30,208 nt of DNA, from the NCBI GenBank assembly GCA_036786445.1, contig DAIQRD010000015.1, positions 1-30,208 of the forward strand, written 5' to 3'. Positions 7,801 through 16,292 of the stretch are shown here, in pieces; the stretch's first letter is position 1, and every line of letters begins with the position of its first letter. Origin of the DNA: JAAZMF01 sp036786445. Lineage in GTDB: Bacteria > Bacillota > Limnochordia > DTU087. The notes below the pieces were generated by a model. It made no database searches. It was given only the letters and a program-made list of their open reading frames with translations, and was not told the origin of the DNA. Both the position numbers and the translations under genes were made by a program.

Positions 7801-10800
7801 AGTGAGTCAGCCCCTGGGCGAAAAACGAATTGACCTTACCGATGGGGACAGGCAACAGCTGCGGATTTACGCTCGGCAGATCTGGCGTTATTTCGAGGAT
7901 TTCGTCGGTGAAAAAGATAACTGGTTGCCCCCGGATCACTATCAGGAGTCACCGAAGATGTCCATAGCCCATAGGACATCACCTACCAATATCGGGCTCT
8001 ATTTGCTATCGATTTTGGGAGCTTGGGATATGGGATATATTGGCGTAGGCCAAGTCCTAAACCGAGTTGAGGCCAGCCTAGCTAGCATTGGTGAGCTGGA
8101 GAAATGGCATGGTCACCTCTATAACTGGTATGACACCAAGAGCCTTAAGCCCCTGCGGCCATTTTACATTTCCACAGTGGATAGTGGCAACTTGGTAGGG
8201 TATCTGACAGCTTTGCGCCAAGGGCTCTTGGAGATGCTTACTACGCCCCTGCTGGATCTAGGCCGCTGGCAAGCCGGATTAGCTGATACGTTTGCCCTCA
8301 TGCGATCCGAAGTAAGGGGCGATGGCAGTCAGCCTGAAGCAGGCGAAACCATGGTGCAGCTTGGTGCAGATTCAGAAACCGGCCAGTTGGGTGCTGATCG
8401 ACCGCTGCCCGCGGCAACTCGGGGATTTGCTGCCCTGGCGAACCTGGAGCGGAAGTTGAGCCACATAACTAGAGCCGAAAGGGCCCAGAATCAGTCGGCA
8501 CGCCCTAGGGAGTCTTGGGCTTTGCGCCTGACTGAGATGATCGCCTCCTACCGACAAGAGATTGAGTTGGTGCACGCTTGGGCACCGCTATTGACTGACG
8601 TGCCTCAGGAACTCAAGAACGGCTCACTTCCACCGGAAGTCAGGGCTGCTTGGGCATCAAGTGTGACGGCATTAAATACCAAAATACCCTTACTGGAGCT
8701 GCCCAATCGTTACGAACAAGTGGGGAAAACTGTCAGCTACATGGCATCCTGCTTGAGGGCAGCTGGGGATGGGAATGAAATCAAGGAGCAGACCCTGACA
8801 TGGTTGGAACGCTTCAAGGAAGCCATGGAGCAATCTAGCCAGACAGCTCAAGTATGGATCCAGAAATGCTATGGGCTAGCCGACCAATTGCAGACCCTGG
8901 CGGCTGGTACGGAATTTCATCATCTGTATGATGAGAAGCGCCACATGTTTTCCATTGGCCATAGCATTGATGAGGAGCGCTTGACTCGGTCTTACTATGA
9001 TCTTCTCGCATCAGAGGCTCGACAGGCTAGCTTTGTGGCAATCGCTAAGGGCGATGTGCCTCAGAAGCATTGGTTCAAACTGGGCAGAGCCATGATCCAG
9101 ACCAATGATGGTCGCACCCTCCTGTCTTGGAGTGGTACCATGTTTGAATATCTGATGCCGCTGCTCGTCATGGAAAGCTACCCCGATACACTATTGGCAG
9201 AGGCGCTGGCCGCCGCAGTGCGGGAGCAGATGGACTATGGGCGCAGGCAACGAGTTCCTTGGGGTATATCCGAGTGCGGCTTTAGTGCACTGAATGTGCA
9301 GTTGAACTACCAGTACCAAGCCTTCGGTGTACCCACTCTCGGTCTCAAGCGGGGCTTGGCCCGAGATCTAGTTATTGCCCCGTACGCTTCTTTCTTAGCC
9401 TTGATGGTAGATCCTGCCGCAGCCTACCATAATCTCAAAGCATTGGCTCACAAGGGCTTAGTTGGCTTATACGGAATGTACGAGGCCATAGATTTCACTC
9501 CCGACAGAGTGCCCAGAAGTATTGATGGGAGCATTGTGCGGATGTACATGGCCCACCATCTGGGCATGAGTTTTTTGGCATTGGACAACTACCTGCATAG
9601 TGGCATCATGAGGCACCGATTTCACGGTGATCCCTATGTACAAGCTACAGATCTGCTCTTGCAGGAGCGCTTACCCCGGCATATCTCCGCAACGCAACCA
9701 CAAGCAGATACAGCACCGGCAGTCCAAACAACTCGTCAGGGAGGCCCTCTCATAACTCGCCAATTCGCTTTAGGGGATTTGGATGAGCGCAATGTATTCT
9801 TGGCATCCAATGGCGCCTATTCTGTCATGTTGTCGACAACAGGTTCAGGGTATAGCCAGTGGGAGGATATCGCCATAGGCCGTTGGCGCCGAGATGGAAC
9901 TCGGGATCAGTGGGGCATGTTCTTCTATCTAAAAGATCTAAAGCAGGGTCGCATCTGGTCAGCAACCTATCAGCCGACGTGTTCTGTGCCGGAATCCTAT
10001 GAAGTGGAATTCGCTGACGATCGGGCTGAAATCGTGCGTTGGGACGATCAAATCAAGACTAGGACGGAAATAACAGTCTCGTCAGAGCACAATGCAGAGG
10101 TGCGGCGCATCTCCTTGACAAATCATGGCCATGAATCACGCCTGATTGAAGTGACAAGCTACTTGGAGGTAGTGCTAGACTCTGCAGCAGCCGATCTGGC
10201 CCACCCAGCTTTCAGCAATCTTTTCATTCAAACAGAATTTGTCCCCGATTGTGATACGCTACTAGCTTACCGGCGTCCTCGCCACGAGCATCAGCAATCT
10301 CTGTGGGTGGCCCATACTGTGGCAGTCGAAGGGAACACTGTGGGAGAGTTGGAATATGAAACCGATAGAGGCAGGTTTGTCGGCAGGGGGCGGGATCCGT
10401 CTCGGCCAGAATCTTTGGACAAGCGGCTTTCCGGCAAGGAAGGAGCAGTCCTAGACCCTTGTATGAGTCTTCGCCGCCGGGTGCGGATATTGCCTGGGAA
10501 GACGGTGCGCATAGTATACTCCACAGCCTTGGCTAGGTCTCGTTCAGAGGCAATGACATTAGCGAAGACCTATCATGAGCCTGATGGAGCCAGTAGGGTC
10601 TTTGCCTTGGCTTGGGCTCGTAGCCAAGTGGAGCTTAGGTACCTGGATTTGCCTCTGACTGAGGCCCATCTTTTCCAGACTATAGCAGGTCGCTTGATTT
10701 ATGGGCACCCCCTGGAGTTCGCGCAGCGAATTGATAAGATATCTAAGAATCGGTTGGGTCAATCAGGTCTTTGGGCATTGGGGTTATCAGGAGAGTTGCC

Positions 10801-13800
10801 CATTTTGCTGGTAAAGGTCCAATCGCAAAAGGAAGAGGAGATCGCTAGGCAAGCTTTAGTTGCTCACGAATATTGGCGGATGAAGGGTTTGGCAGTGGAC
10901 CTAGTGCTCCTCAACCAAGAGGCTGGTGGCTATGAACAAGCAATTCAAGAGCTTTTGCGTCGGCTAATTACCAGTGGTCACGCTCAAGCCAAAGAAAACC
11001 GGCCGGGCGGCATATTTCTCAAACAAGCCAGCCATCTAGCGCCTGCAGAGCAAGACCTCTTGGAGGCAGTTGCTCAGGTAGTAGTTGGTGCAGGTGCAGG
11101 CTCCCTAGGTGAAAAAGCGCGGAGTGGTCCTAATCACCTCGTGGCCGTATCCCGTCGGGGCCTCTTAGCCAGGCGGCGGCCGCCGGAGCCGACTATTGCC
11201 TTAGCAGGCACGGGCAGTGCCAATGGTGATTGGGAGCCAGCCGGTCATGAGCAGACCATGGATGAGCCACAGGACGTTGAAGGCGTGGCATTGCCAGAAG
11301 TAGCTCAGTTATCTTCCATGAACCCCGAGAATGAAGAGGGTAGCGCTGCTGATCTAGCTTTCTTCAATGGTTTTGGAGGCTTCTCCTCTGATGGACGTGA
11401 ATACACCATCTTTCTCAGAGGGGACATCACTACGCCTGCTCCGTGGATCAACGTCATCAGTAACCCAAAGGCGGGTTTTCTCATCTCAGAATCCGGGGCC
11501 GGCTATACGTGGACCGAAAACAGCAGAGAGAACAAGCTTACTCCCTGGTCAAATGATCCTGTAACCGACCCTTCCGGTGAAGTAATCTACCTGCTGGATT
11601 TGGATACAGGAGATCTTTGGTCACCAACGGCCAGTCCCATTCGTGAAGCAGAACCCTATGTCATTCAGCATGGTCAGGGTTACTCACGATTTCTCCACAC
11701 CAGTCACGGTATCGCGCAGACCCTATGGACATTTGTGCCCCTAGAGGACCCTGTCAAGATCTATCGATTACATTTGAAGAATGAGAGTGCCGATACACGC
11801 CACTTGGTTGCTAGTTTCTACGTGGAATTGACCTTAGGCGTCCACAGGGAAATAACACAACAGCAAATAGTGACTAGTTTCGACACAACAGCAGAGGCTG
11901 TTTGCGCTCGCTGTACCTTCCGGGATGATATCTATGCCAGTAAGGTGGCTTTTGCTACCACATCTCTAGAAGGATTTAGTTTTACCGGTGACAGGCGGGA
12001 ATTTGTTGGCCCCAATGGTTCACTGAAATCCCCGGCGGGCCCGGGGTCGGTTACTTTATCTGGAGCGGTTGGCCCCGGACTAGATCCTTGCATGGCGATT
12101 AAGGCTCCGGTGGAGCTAGGTCCCGGAGAGGAAAAAGAAATCGTCTTCCTGTTGGGTGAAGCGGATCATATCAATGCAGCTAGGCGACTGATGAAGGCTT
12201 ATCGGGACCCCAATCAAGTCCAAGTGTCTCTCTTGGAGGTGCAGAATTGGTGGGATGCGACTCTAGGTGCTGTGGAAGTAGAGACTCCCAATCAGGCTTT
12301 GGACTTGTTGGTGAATCGATGGTTGCTCTATCAGAATTTGGCCTGTCGTATCTGGGGTAGATCCGCTTTTTATCAAGCTGGTGGTGCCTATGGGTATCGA
12401 GACCAGCTCCAGGATGTGATGGCTTTATTGCTCAGTCGGCCGGAAATCGCTAGAGAGCACATTCTGCGGGCCAGTGCCCACCAATACATCGAGGGAGATG
12501 TACAGCATTGGTGGCACCCCGATTCCAACAAGGGAGTCAGGACCCGTTTCGCTGATGATCTCTTGTGGTTGCCTTTGGTGACGGCGAAATACGTGGAAAT
12601 AACGGGTGATGAGTCCATTTGGGCGGAAGAGACAGGGTTTTTGGAGGACGAGCCTCTGGGGGCAGAAGAGCAGGAGCGCTACGGCATCCCCAGGATCTCC
12701 ATGGAAAAGGCCAGCATCCTTCAACACTGCTGGCGGGCCATTGATCACAGCCTGCGCTTTGGAGAACACGGGCTGCCCTTAATGGGGTCTGGTGACTGGA
12801 ATGACGGTATGAACAAGGTGGGTTACCAAGGCCGGGGTGAAAGTGTCTGGATGGGTTGGTTCCTCTACACCATCTTGATGAAGTTTGCTCCGCTAACTGA
12901 GGCCCGTGGTGAAGGTGAGCGTGCCAATCGTTACTTGCGAGAGGCCAAGCGGCTGGCCCATGTCCTACACCAATCAGCGTGGGATGGCGAATGGTATCGC
13001 CGAGCCTACTTTGATGATGGTACCCCCTTGGGCTCATCCGGCAACGAGGAATGCAGGATTGATTCTATATCCCAATCTTGGTCCGTTATCTCAGGAGCCG
13101 CCGATCCCCAGCGGGCGGGGGAAGCCATGCGGGCTGTGGGGGATTATCTAGTGCGCAAAGAAGATAGGATGATCTTGCTACTGACGCCCGCCTTCGATCG
13201 AATGCTACCCGATCCTGGTTATATTCGCTCGTATGTACCGGGGGTACGGGAAAATGGAGGTCAATATACCCATGCCTCTATGTGGGTGATTATGGCCACA
13301 GCTATTTTGGGTGAGGGCGAAAGGGCCATGGAGCTCTTTGACCTGGTGAACCCTATTCATCAAGCCCAGGATGGGACTAGTGCTCTGCAGTATCGGGTGG
13401 AACCCTATGTGGTGGCTGCGGATGTATCGGCTGTTGCGCCCAATACCGGACGGGGAGGCTGGACTTGGTATACGGGGGCCGCTGGTTGGATGTATCAGGT
13501 GGCTGTGGAATGGTTGCTCGGATTGAAGGTGCAGGGTGATGTCTTCACTGTGGATCCTTGTATCCCGCCCAGTTGGCCGGGGTTTAAGCTCCGATATCGG
13601 TATCAAGGGACTACATATGCGATCACCGTGAGCAACCCAGAGGCGGTGGAAACCGGTGTAGTAGAGGTCAGTCTAGATGGGAATGTAGTTGCAGACAAAC
13701 TAGTACCTTTGGAAAATGATGACGGCATCCATCATGTAACAGTGACCATGGGTAAAGTCGCTATAGATCATGTCAGAGATGAATTCGATGAGCTGGTATC

Positions 13801-13810
13801 GGTTACATAA
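4817..13810 (+). CDS. ndvB: Cyclic beta-1,2-glucan synthase (GT84-GH94, NdvB/ChvB/Cgs type)
   Basis: Membrane enzyme that makes cyclic beta-1,2-glucan from UDP-glucose and sets ring size with its phosphorylase-like end. At 2,997 residues it is slightly longer than Agrobacterium ChvB or Brucella Cgs. In order: a membrane segment (6-21); an N-terminal region; two membrane segments (about 422-472); the GT84 transferase (about 499-830) with TLDADTG (first Asp 637), SHDLLEG (749-755) and RWVRGDWQ (785-792); more membrane segments (827-995); a glycoamylase-like domain (about 1061-1590); a first GH94 sugar-binding sandwich (about 1641-1908) with a degenerate following part; a low-complexity linker (about 2075-2178); a second sandwich (2183-2470); and the GH94 alpha/alpha barrel with GSGDWNDGMN (Asp2660, Asp2663). 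Start is uncertain: ATG 4817 was chosen; TTG 4814 and TTG 4754 (3,018 residues) are in frame, none with a good ribosome site. Confidence 0.95.
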   Translation: MLENGIFVIVLLVVGVGILRLRQISRRSLSSEPVADALLGISELEQHARDLATRHRISGRIFTKGQRLPDPSATSKALKGVYAEMSRAVRDGYSPSPAGEWFLDNFYVIDASIRDIRGSMPPGYYRKLPKLTNGRMQGYPRVYALALDLISHTDGHIDTEVVERFFAAYQSIAPLSIGEIWAIPTFIRVGLTENLKHLALQVIYTQRQRQRAGKWLDMLLQDARSRAVGVDELLGARTRSLRRVNATFATELLYRMRNEGSDSAPLGEWLDRRLAAIGTTADDIVHLEHQRQSTREISVRNAINSLRGLSAIDWIDSFDRLSHVERILQTDPDGTYPAMDNASRDVYRHRIEKIARTRDISELQVVRQAIQCAKDVPNDTSELWKRHVGYYLIDAGQEQLLSRLGQPMRWWESMGKSFARHRFGIYLWAISVLTLLIAAVIYTYVDYRGSFGSLVWLAVLLFLASDIAVRTVHGLITISVPPRILPKLELRHGIPEEHTTMVVIPALLSNKCRAEQLIDGLEVYYLANQESNLLFALLGDFADATEATKAEDQEILSAAERRIGELNHRYAEEQPIFHFFYRMRLRNDKENCHMGWERKRGKLEEFNRLLRGAKDTTYVLDELPAYLARVQHVITLDADTGLPRDTARRLIGTLIHPLNRPVLDEAQRQVVRGYGLLQPRINIVVTAATRSLFTRVYAGDGGVDPYTTAVSDVYQDLFGEGIYTGKGIYDVDVFNSVLGQRFPDDAVLSHDLLEGSYVRAGLTTDIELIDGYPARYDAYALRLHRWVRGDWQLLPWLFRSVPNGVSQEPNPLSALARWKIGDNLRRSLIAPALLVSIVGGLAIFAGSPLPYLGLAALVVLFPWLTMLASGALDCPKGNRFLGHVWTMVSSSRKQAWQALLSLTFLPYQAYLMVDAAIRTWIRVYFTRRHLLEWVTAADLEERLPQGWRAYWIRMWPGQAVALASLGLIWLLQPANLYWGAPLIMLWLASPWIAYGVSQPLGEKRIDLTDGDRQQLRIYARQIWRYFEDFVGEKDNWLPPDHYQESPKMSIAHRTSPTNIGLYLLSILGAWDMGYIGVGQVLNRVEASLASIGELEKWHGHLYNWYDTKSLKPLRPFYISTVDSGNLVGYLTALRQGLLEMLTTPLLDLGRWQAGLADTFALMRSEVRGDGSQPEAGETMVQLGADSETGQLGADRPLPAATRGFAALANLERKLSHITRAERAQNQSARPRESWALRLTEMIASYRQEIELVHAWAPLLTDVPQELKNGSLPPEVRAAWASSVTALNTKIPLLELPNRYEQVGKTVSYMASCLRAAGDGNEIKEQTLTWLERFKEAMEQSSQTAQVWIQKCYGLADQLQTLAAGTEFHHLYDEKRHMFSIGHSIDEERLTRSYYDLLASEARQASFVAIAKGDVPQKHWFKLGRAMIQTNDGRTLLSWSGTMFEYLMPLLVMESYPDTLLAEALAAAVREQMDYGRRQRVPWGISECGFSALNVQLNYQYQAFGVPTLGLKRGLARDLVIAPYASFLALMVDPAAAYHNLKALAHKGLVGLYGMYEAIDFTPDRVPRSIDGSIVRMYMAHHLGMSFLALDNYLHSGIMRHRFHGDPYVQATDLLLQERLPRHISATQPQADTAPAVQTTRQGGPLITRQFALGDLDERNVFLASNGAYSVMLSTTGSGYSQWEDIAIGRWRRDGTRDQWGMFFYLKDLKQGRIWSATYQPTCSVPESYEVEFADDRAEIVRWDDQIKTRTEITVSSEHNAEVRRISLTNHGHESRLIEVTSYLEVVLDSAAADLAHPAFSNLFIQTEFVPDCDTLLAYRRPRHEHQQSLWVAHTVAVEGNTVGELEYETDRGRFVGRGRDPSRPESLDKRLSGKEGAVLDPCMSLRRRVRILPGKTVRIVYSTALARSRSEAMTLAKTYHEPDGASRVFALAWARSQVELRYLDLPLTEAHLFQTIAGRLIYGHPLEFAQRIDKISKNRLGQSGLWALGLSGELPILLVKVQSQKEEEIARQALVAHEYWRMKGLAVDLVLLNQEAGGYEQAIQELLRRLITSGHAQAKENRPGGIFLKQASHLAPAEQDLLEAVAQVVVGAGAGSLGEKARSGPNHLVAVSRRGLLARRRPPEPTIALAGTGSANGDWEPAGHEQTMDEPQDVEGVALPEVAQLSSMNPENEEGSAADLAFFNGFGGFSSDGREYTIFLRGDITTPAPWINVISNPKAGFLISESGAGYTWTENSRENKLTPWSNDPVTDPSGEVIYLLDLDTGDLWSPTASPIREAEPYVIQHGQGYSRFLHTSHGIAQTLWTFVPLEDPVKIYRLHLKNESADTRHLVASFYVELTLGVHREITQQQIVTSFDTTAEAVCARCTFRDDIYASKVAFATTSLEGFSFTGDRREFVGPNGSLKSPAGPGSVTLSGAVGPGLDPCMAIKAPVELGPGEEKEIVFLLGEADHINAARRLMKAYRDPNQVQVSLLEVQNWWDATLGAVEVETPNQALDLLVNRWLLYQNLACRIWGRSAFYQAGGAYGYRDQLQDVMALLLSRPEIAREHILRASAHQYIEGDVQHWWHPDSNKGVRTRFADDLLWLPLVTAKYVEITGDESIWAEETGFLEDEPLGAEEQERYGIPRISMEKASILQHCWRAIDHSLRFGEHGLPLMGSGDWNDGMNKVGYQGRGESVWMGWFLYTILMKFAPLTEARGEGERANRYLREAKRLAHVLHQSAWDGEWYRRAYFDDGTPLGSSGNEECRIDSISQSWSVISGAADPQRAGEAMRAVGDYLVRKEDRMILLLTPAFDRMLPDPGYIRSYVPGVRENGGQYTHASMWVIMATAILGEGERAMELFDLVNPIHQAQDGTSALQYRVEPYVVAADVSAVAPNTGRGGWTWYTGAAGWMYQVAVEWLLGLKVQGDVFTVDPCIPPSWPGFKLRYRYQGTTYAITVSNPEAVETGVVEVSLDGNVVADKLVPLENDDGIHHVTVTMGKVAIDHVRDEFDELVSVT

Positions 13811-13813
13811 AGC

Positions 13814-14554
13814 ATGGGTAGAAATCATGGATTAAAGGGGAAGGTAGTTTTGCTAATCTTGTTTGGTCGCACGGCCATCCTGTATCTGGCAGCTGTGGTG
13901 GTCATCCGTATTATGGGCAAACGTCAGATCGGGCAGTTGCAGCCCTTTGAACTGGTAATCACCATTATTATAGCCGAATTGGTAGTTATTCCCATGCAGG
14001 ATAAGGATGTGCCCTTAGTTGAGGGATTGGTCCCCGCCTTCACATTGCTCTTGCTCCAATATGGAGTATCTTTACTCTTAATGAGGAGCGAGAGCGCGCG
14101 GGCTGTAGTCTGTGGAGTGCCTAGTGTGTTGGTGCATAACGGGCGCATAGTGGAAAAAGAGTTGCACCGCCTCCGCTATAACCTCAGCGATTTGCTAGAA
14201 CAGCTGAGGGTCAAGGATCTGCCAGATCTGGCAGATGTGGAATTCGCCGTTCTGGAAACCAATGGTGATCTGAGTGTGATTCCCAAATCCCCCAAACGCT
14301 CTCTGCGGCCGGAGGATCTGCAGATTGATACTAGTCACGAAGGGTTGCCCTTACCCTTGATCCTTGATGGTAAAGTGAAGGTAGGTGCCTTGGAAAAAGC
14401 TCAGTTGGACATGATCTGGCTCCAGAGCGAGTTAGCAAAACACGGTGTCAATCGCCCCCAGGATGTGTTATATGCCAGTTTAAGCACTGATGGCACGCTG
14501 TTCATCCAGCCCCGGGAATCCAGCCTCGGATGGCAGGAAGTAGGAGTCAGCTAG
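13814..14554 (+). CDS. DUF421 (YetF/YcaP family) membrane protein
   Basis: A 246-residue protein with about three N-terminal membrane helices (near residues 10-35, 43-62 and 73-92), including the family hallmark RIMGKRQIGQLQPFELVITI, then a soluble DUF421 domain of two halves (PSVLVHNGRIVEKELHRLRY and LPLPLILDGKVKVGALEKAQ). DUF421 proteins are common in spore formers; the related 2Duf protein acts in the spore inner membrane and affects heat resistance, but YetF-type functions are mostly unknown. ATG 13814 begins three bases after the glucan synthase stop, so both are on one transcript. A DUF4363 gene follows, the usual partner. Confidence 0.9.
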   Translation: MGRNHGLKGKVVLLILFGRTAILYLAAVVVIRIMGKRQIGQLQPFELVITIIIAELVVIPMQDKDVPLVEGLVPAFTLLLLQYGVSLLLMRSESARAVVCGVPSVLVHNGRIVEKELHRLRYNLSDLLEQLRVKDLPDLADVEFAVLETNGDLSVIPKSPKRSLRPEDLQIDTSHEGLPLPLILDGKVKVGALEKAQLDMIWLQSELAKHGVNRPQDVLYASLSTDGTLFIQPRESSLGWQEVGVS

Positions 14555-14576
14555 ATCGGAGGAGGGTTCCCCTATA

Positions 14577-14966
14577 GTGCATATGAAGTGGAGATGGGCA
14601 GTCCTTTTGGCGGTGTTCGCCCTGTTTTTGGTGGGTGGCTACTTAAGTGACCGTTCTGTTCTGCTGGCTGTCGGTGAGTTACAGAATCTCGCTAGAGGCT
14701 TGGAGTCGGCCGTGGGTGCAGATAATTGGTTGGGTGCCCAAGAGGTGTTGGACAGGCTTTGCCAGGAGTGGCCAACCATACGGCGAATCTGGGATCTGCG
14801 CATGCATCGGGATGAAATGGATGATCTCGATCTGTCCTTAGCTAGGCTGGGGGGCTATATGGCTGAAGAAGACAAGGCTGGCATCCTCTCTGAGTTAGGT
14901 GCGTGGCGGACTTTACTTACCCATGTTGAGCAAAAAGAAGTGTTTCGTTGGCGCAATCTGCTTTGA
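14577..14966 (+). CDS. DUF4363 family membrane-anchored protein
   Basis: A 129-residue protein with one N-terminal membrane helix (WAVLLAVFALFLVGGYL, residues 6-22) and a helical, charged extracytoplasmic domain with the conserved tryptophan-rich pattern of DUF4363 (DNWLGAQEVLDRLCQEWPTI). Function is unknown; the family typically sits beside DUF421 genes, as here. Start is GTG 14577, ten bases after GGAGGAGGG (14558-14566); ATG 14583 two codons later is the alternative but is far from the ribosome site. Last gene of the glucan synthase-DUF421-DUF4363 unit. Confidence 0.82.
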   Translation: MHMKWRWAVLLAVFALFLVGGYLSDRSVLLAVGELQNLARGLESAVGADNWLGAQEVLDRLCQEWPTIRRIWDLRMHRDEMDDLDLSLARLGGYMAEEDKAGILSELGAWRTLLTHVEQKEVFRWRNLL

Positions 14967-14977
14967 ATACGTCCCAC

Positions 14978-15005
14978 GAAAAATGGCGCGGCTTAGCCGC
15001 GCCAT
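14978..15005 (-). terminator. Terminator of the CotF-type operon
   Basis: ATGGCGCGGC (14983-14992) and GCCGCGCCAT (14996-15005) pair perfectly around a TTA loop. Read on the minus strand the stem is followed by TTTTTCG, a proper U tract, 17 bases beyond the cotF stop. On the plus strand no T run follows, but the stem may still slow the converging DUF4363 transcript. Confidence 0.85.
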
Positions 15006-15021
15006 GATCTATTGGGGTTCT

Positions 15022-15369
15022 TTACTGTAAAGCTCCTTGGTAAGGAAACTGTGTCAGATAGTTGCTAAACTGCTGCTGCGTGTTTTGCAGTTTCTGTCTG
15101 TCGACACCTTCAAAAGTGTACCAGCCTCGTTGGAACATAGCATTGAAGCTGTCCCGAGCTGCTTTATGAGTGTCACAGAGTATGCTCTCTACATCACTAT
15201 GCAGAGTGGCATAGCTGGTTTCTCGAGCAAAGACATTGAAGTTATCTGTCAGGTATTTTTCTGTTGCCAAGACATCGTTGAGGATATCACGATCATTCAT
15301 CTGTGGCCCTTTGACTGTAGGCAGTGATCCGGAATTGGGGTTTCTAATTATGTTTTTGCTGTTTGGCAC
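15022..15369 (-). CDS. Spore coat protein, CotF family
   Basis: This 115-residue protein matches the CotF coat family: an N-terminal polar leader (about 23 residues), then MNDRDILNDVLATEKYLTDN, a helical ferritin-like segment and the C-terminal QQFSNYLTQFPYQ. CotF proteins are assembled into the spore coat in the mother cell. The GTG start at 15369 has GGGAGGTGA seven bases upstream. It lies 16 bp behind a second coat-type gene and ends at a clear terminator. Together they are the best evidence for a spore former. I could not recognise a sporulation sigma-factor promoter upstream of the pair. Confidence 0.9.
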   Translation of the reverse strand: MPNSKNIIRNPNSGSLPTVKGPQMNDRDILNDVLATEKYLTDNFNVFARETSYATLHSDVESILCDTHKAARDSFNAMFQRGWYTFEGVDRQKLQNTQQQFSNYLTQFPYQGALQ

Positions 15370-15385
15370 GGTTTCACCTCCCTAT

Positions 15386-15658
15386 TTACTGTGACATGGG
15401 TTGAGACGGCATAGCTTTGGCTGGATCCAAATGTATAAGGATTTTCTGGTAATGGGTTTGATGCATTTTCGCCAATCGATCACAAAGATCCTTGACCCCT
15501 TGCTCCTGCGCCATCTGGGCATACATTGCGAACTTCTTGGCTGCCAGCAATTCCCAGGACAGAGCATCTTGGATGTAGGATAGATCCTTGCTGGTCACGA
15601 TTTCCGGAGGCTGTTGCATGATGCCTTGGCTCACCGGGGTACCTGTTTGTAACTGCAT
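15386..15658 (-). CDS. CotF-like spore coat-associated protein
   Basis: A 90-residue, mostly helical protein related to the short partners of CotF: a Gln/Pro-rich N terminus, then KDLSYIQDALSWELLAAKKF and a second helix with KMHQTHYQKILIHL, resembling half a ferritin-like four-helix bundle. I chose ATG 15658, nine bases after AAGGGAGG; a TTG at 15664 adds two residues but is only three bases from the ribosome site. It is first in the two-gene coat operon. The family name is less sure than for its neighbour. Confidence 0.78.
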   Translation of the reverse strand: MQLQTGTPVSQGIMQQPPEIVTSKDLSYIQDALSWELLAAKKFAMYAQMAQEQGVKDLCDRLAKMHQTHYQKILIHLDPAKAMPSQPMSQ

Positions 15659-15838
15659 TCCCAATGACCTCCCTTCGATTCAATTACATAGATTAGTATT
15701 GCCATTTGACTCCAAAATAAACTGACTAGCTTGCCGGGAGCCCATTTCCACAAGTAGACTACGGTCCTGATGTGTTATAGAATAGGCACTGAGAATATGA
15801 AATCCATTAATTATGGGAAACTGTGGGGAGCTGGAGGC

Positions 15839-16258
15839 ATGGGATCAGAAACCTCTTGGGCAAGAGGGCTCAAGAATGGCTTCAATACCATCTGGGAACT
15901 GGCTAAAGTGGTCATCCCTTTGACAGTGCTCATCTCCATTCTCAAGGAGACTGGGTGGTTAGGCTTGTTGGCAATCAAGATGGAACCTTTGATGTCTCTA
16001 TTGGGGTTGCCAGGAGAGGCGGCCTTAGCCATAGTTGTTGGGTATTTCGTGAATATCTATAGTGCTATTGCTGTTGTCTTGGCTATAGATCTTACTGCCA
16101 AGCAGGTGACGGTGATCGCTGTAATGATCACTATCTGTCATGGCATCTTCCTAGAAAGCGCAATTACCCGCAAGACTGGAGTCAAGGCTTGGCCATTAGC
16201 CCTTATGCGGGTGGGTGTCTCTATACTGGCGGGTTTGGGCGTGAATTGGCTTTATTAA
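15839..16258 (+). CDS. Nucleoside-recognition (Gate) domain membrane protein, first of a pair
   Basis: A small membrane protein (139 residues from this start) with a Gate fold, as in SpmA/SpmB, nucleoside transporters and FeoB. Segments KVVIPLTVLISILKETGWLG and GEAALAIVVGYFVNIYSAIA are typical, and three to four membrane helices are predicted by eye. Start is uncertain: ATG 15839 follows GGGGAG by nine bases and puts the family's beginning near residue 10; ATGs at 15797 and 15770 would give 153 and 162 residues. A second Gate gene follows after about 35 bp and then a D-amino-acid deacylase gene. This order resembles E. coli iadA with yjiG and yjiH, so a role in transport of a peptide or acyl amino acid is possible but unproven. 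Confidence 0.8.
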   Translation: MGSETSWARGLKNGFNTIWELAKVVIPLTVLISILKETGWLGLLAIKMEPLMSLLGLPGEAALAIVVGYFVNIYSAIAVVLAIDLTAKQVTVIAVMITICHGIFLESAITRKTGVKAWPLALMRVGVSILAGLGVNWLY

Positions 16259-16292
16259 GGGTAGAAATAGCTGTGTCGGGAGTGAAGTGCTG

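Noticed and set aside
12537..13037. 166-residue minus-strand ORF inside the glucan synthase
   Set aside because: It lies antisense to the conserved GH94 catalytic domain and its composition (many His, Pro, Ser, Arg) is typical of a shadow frame.
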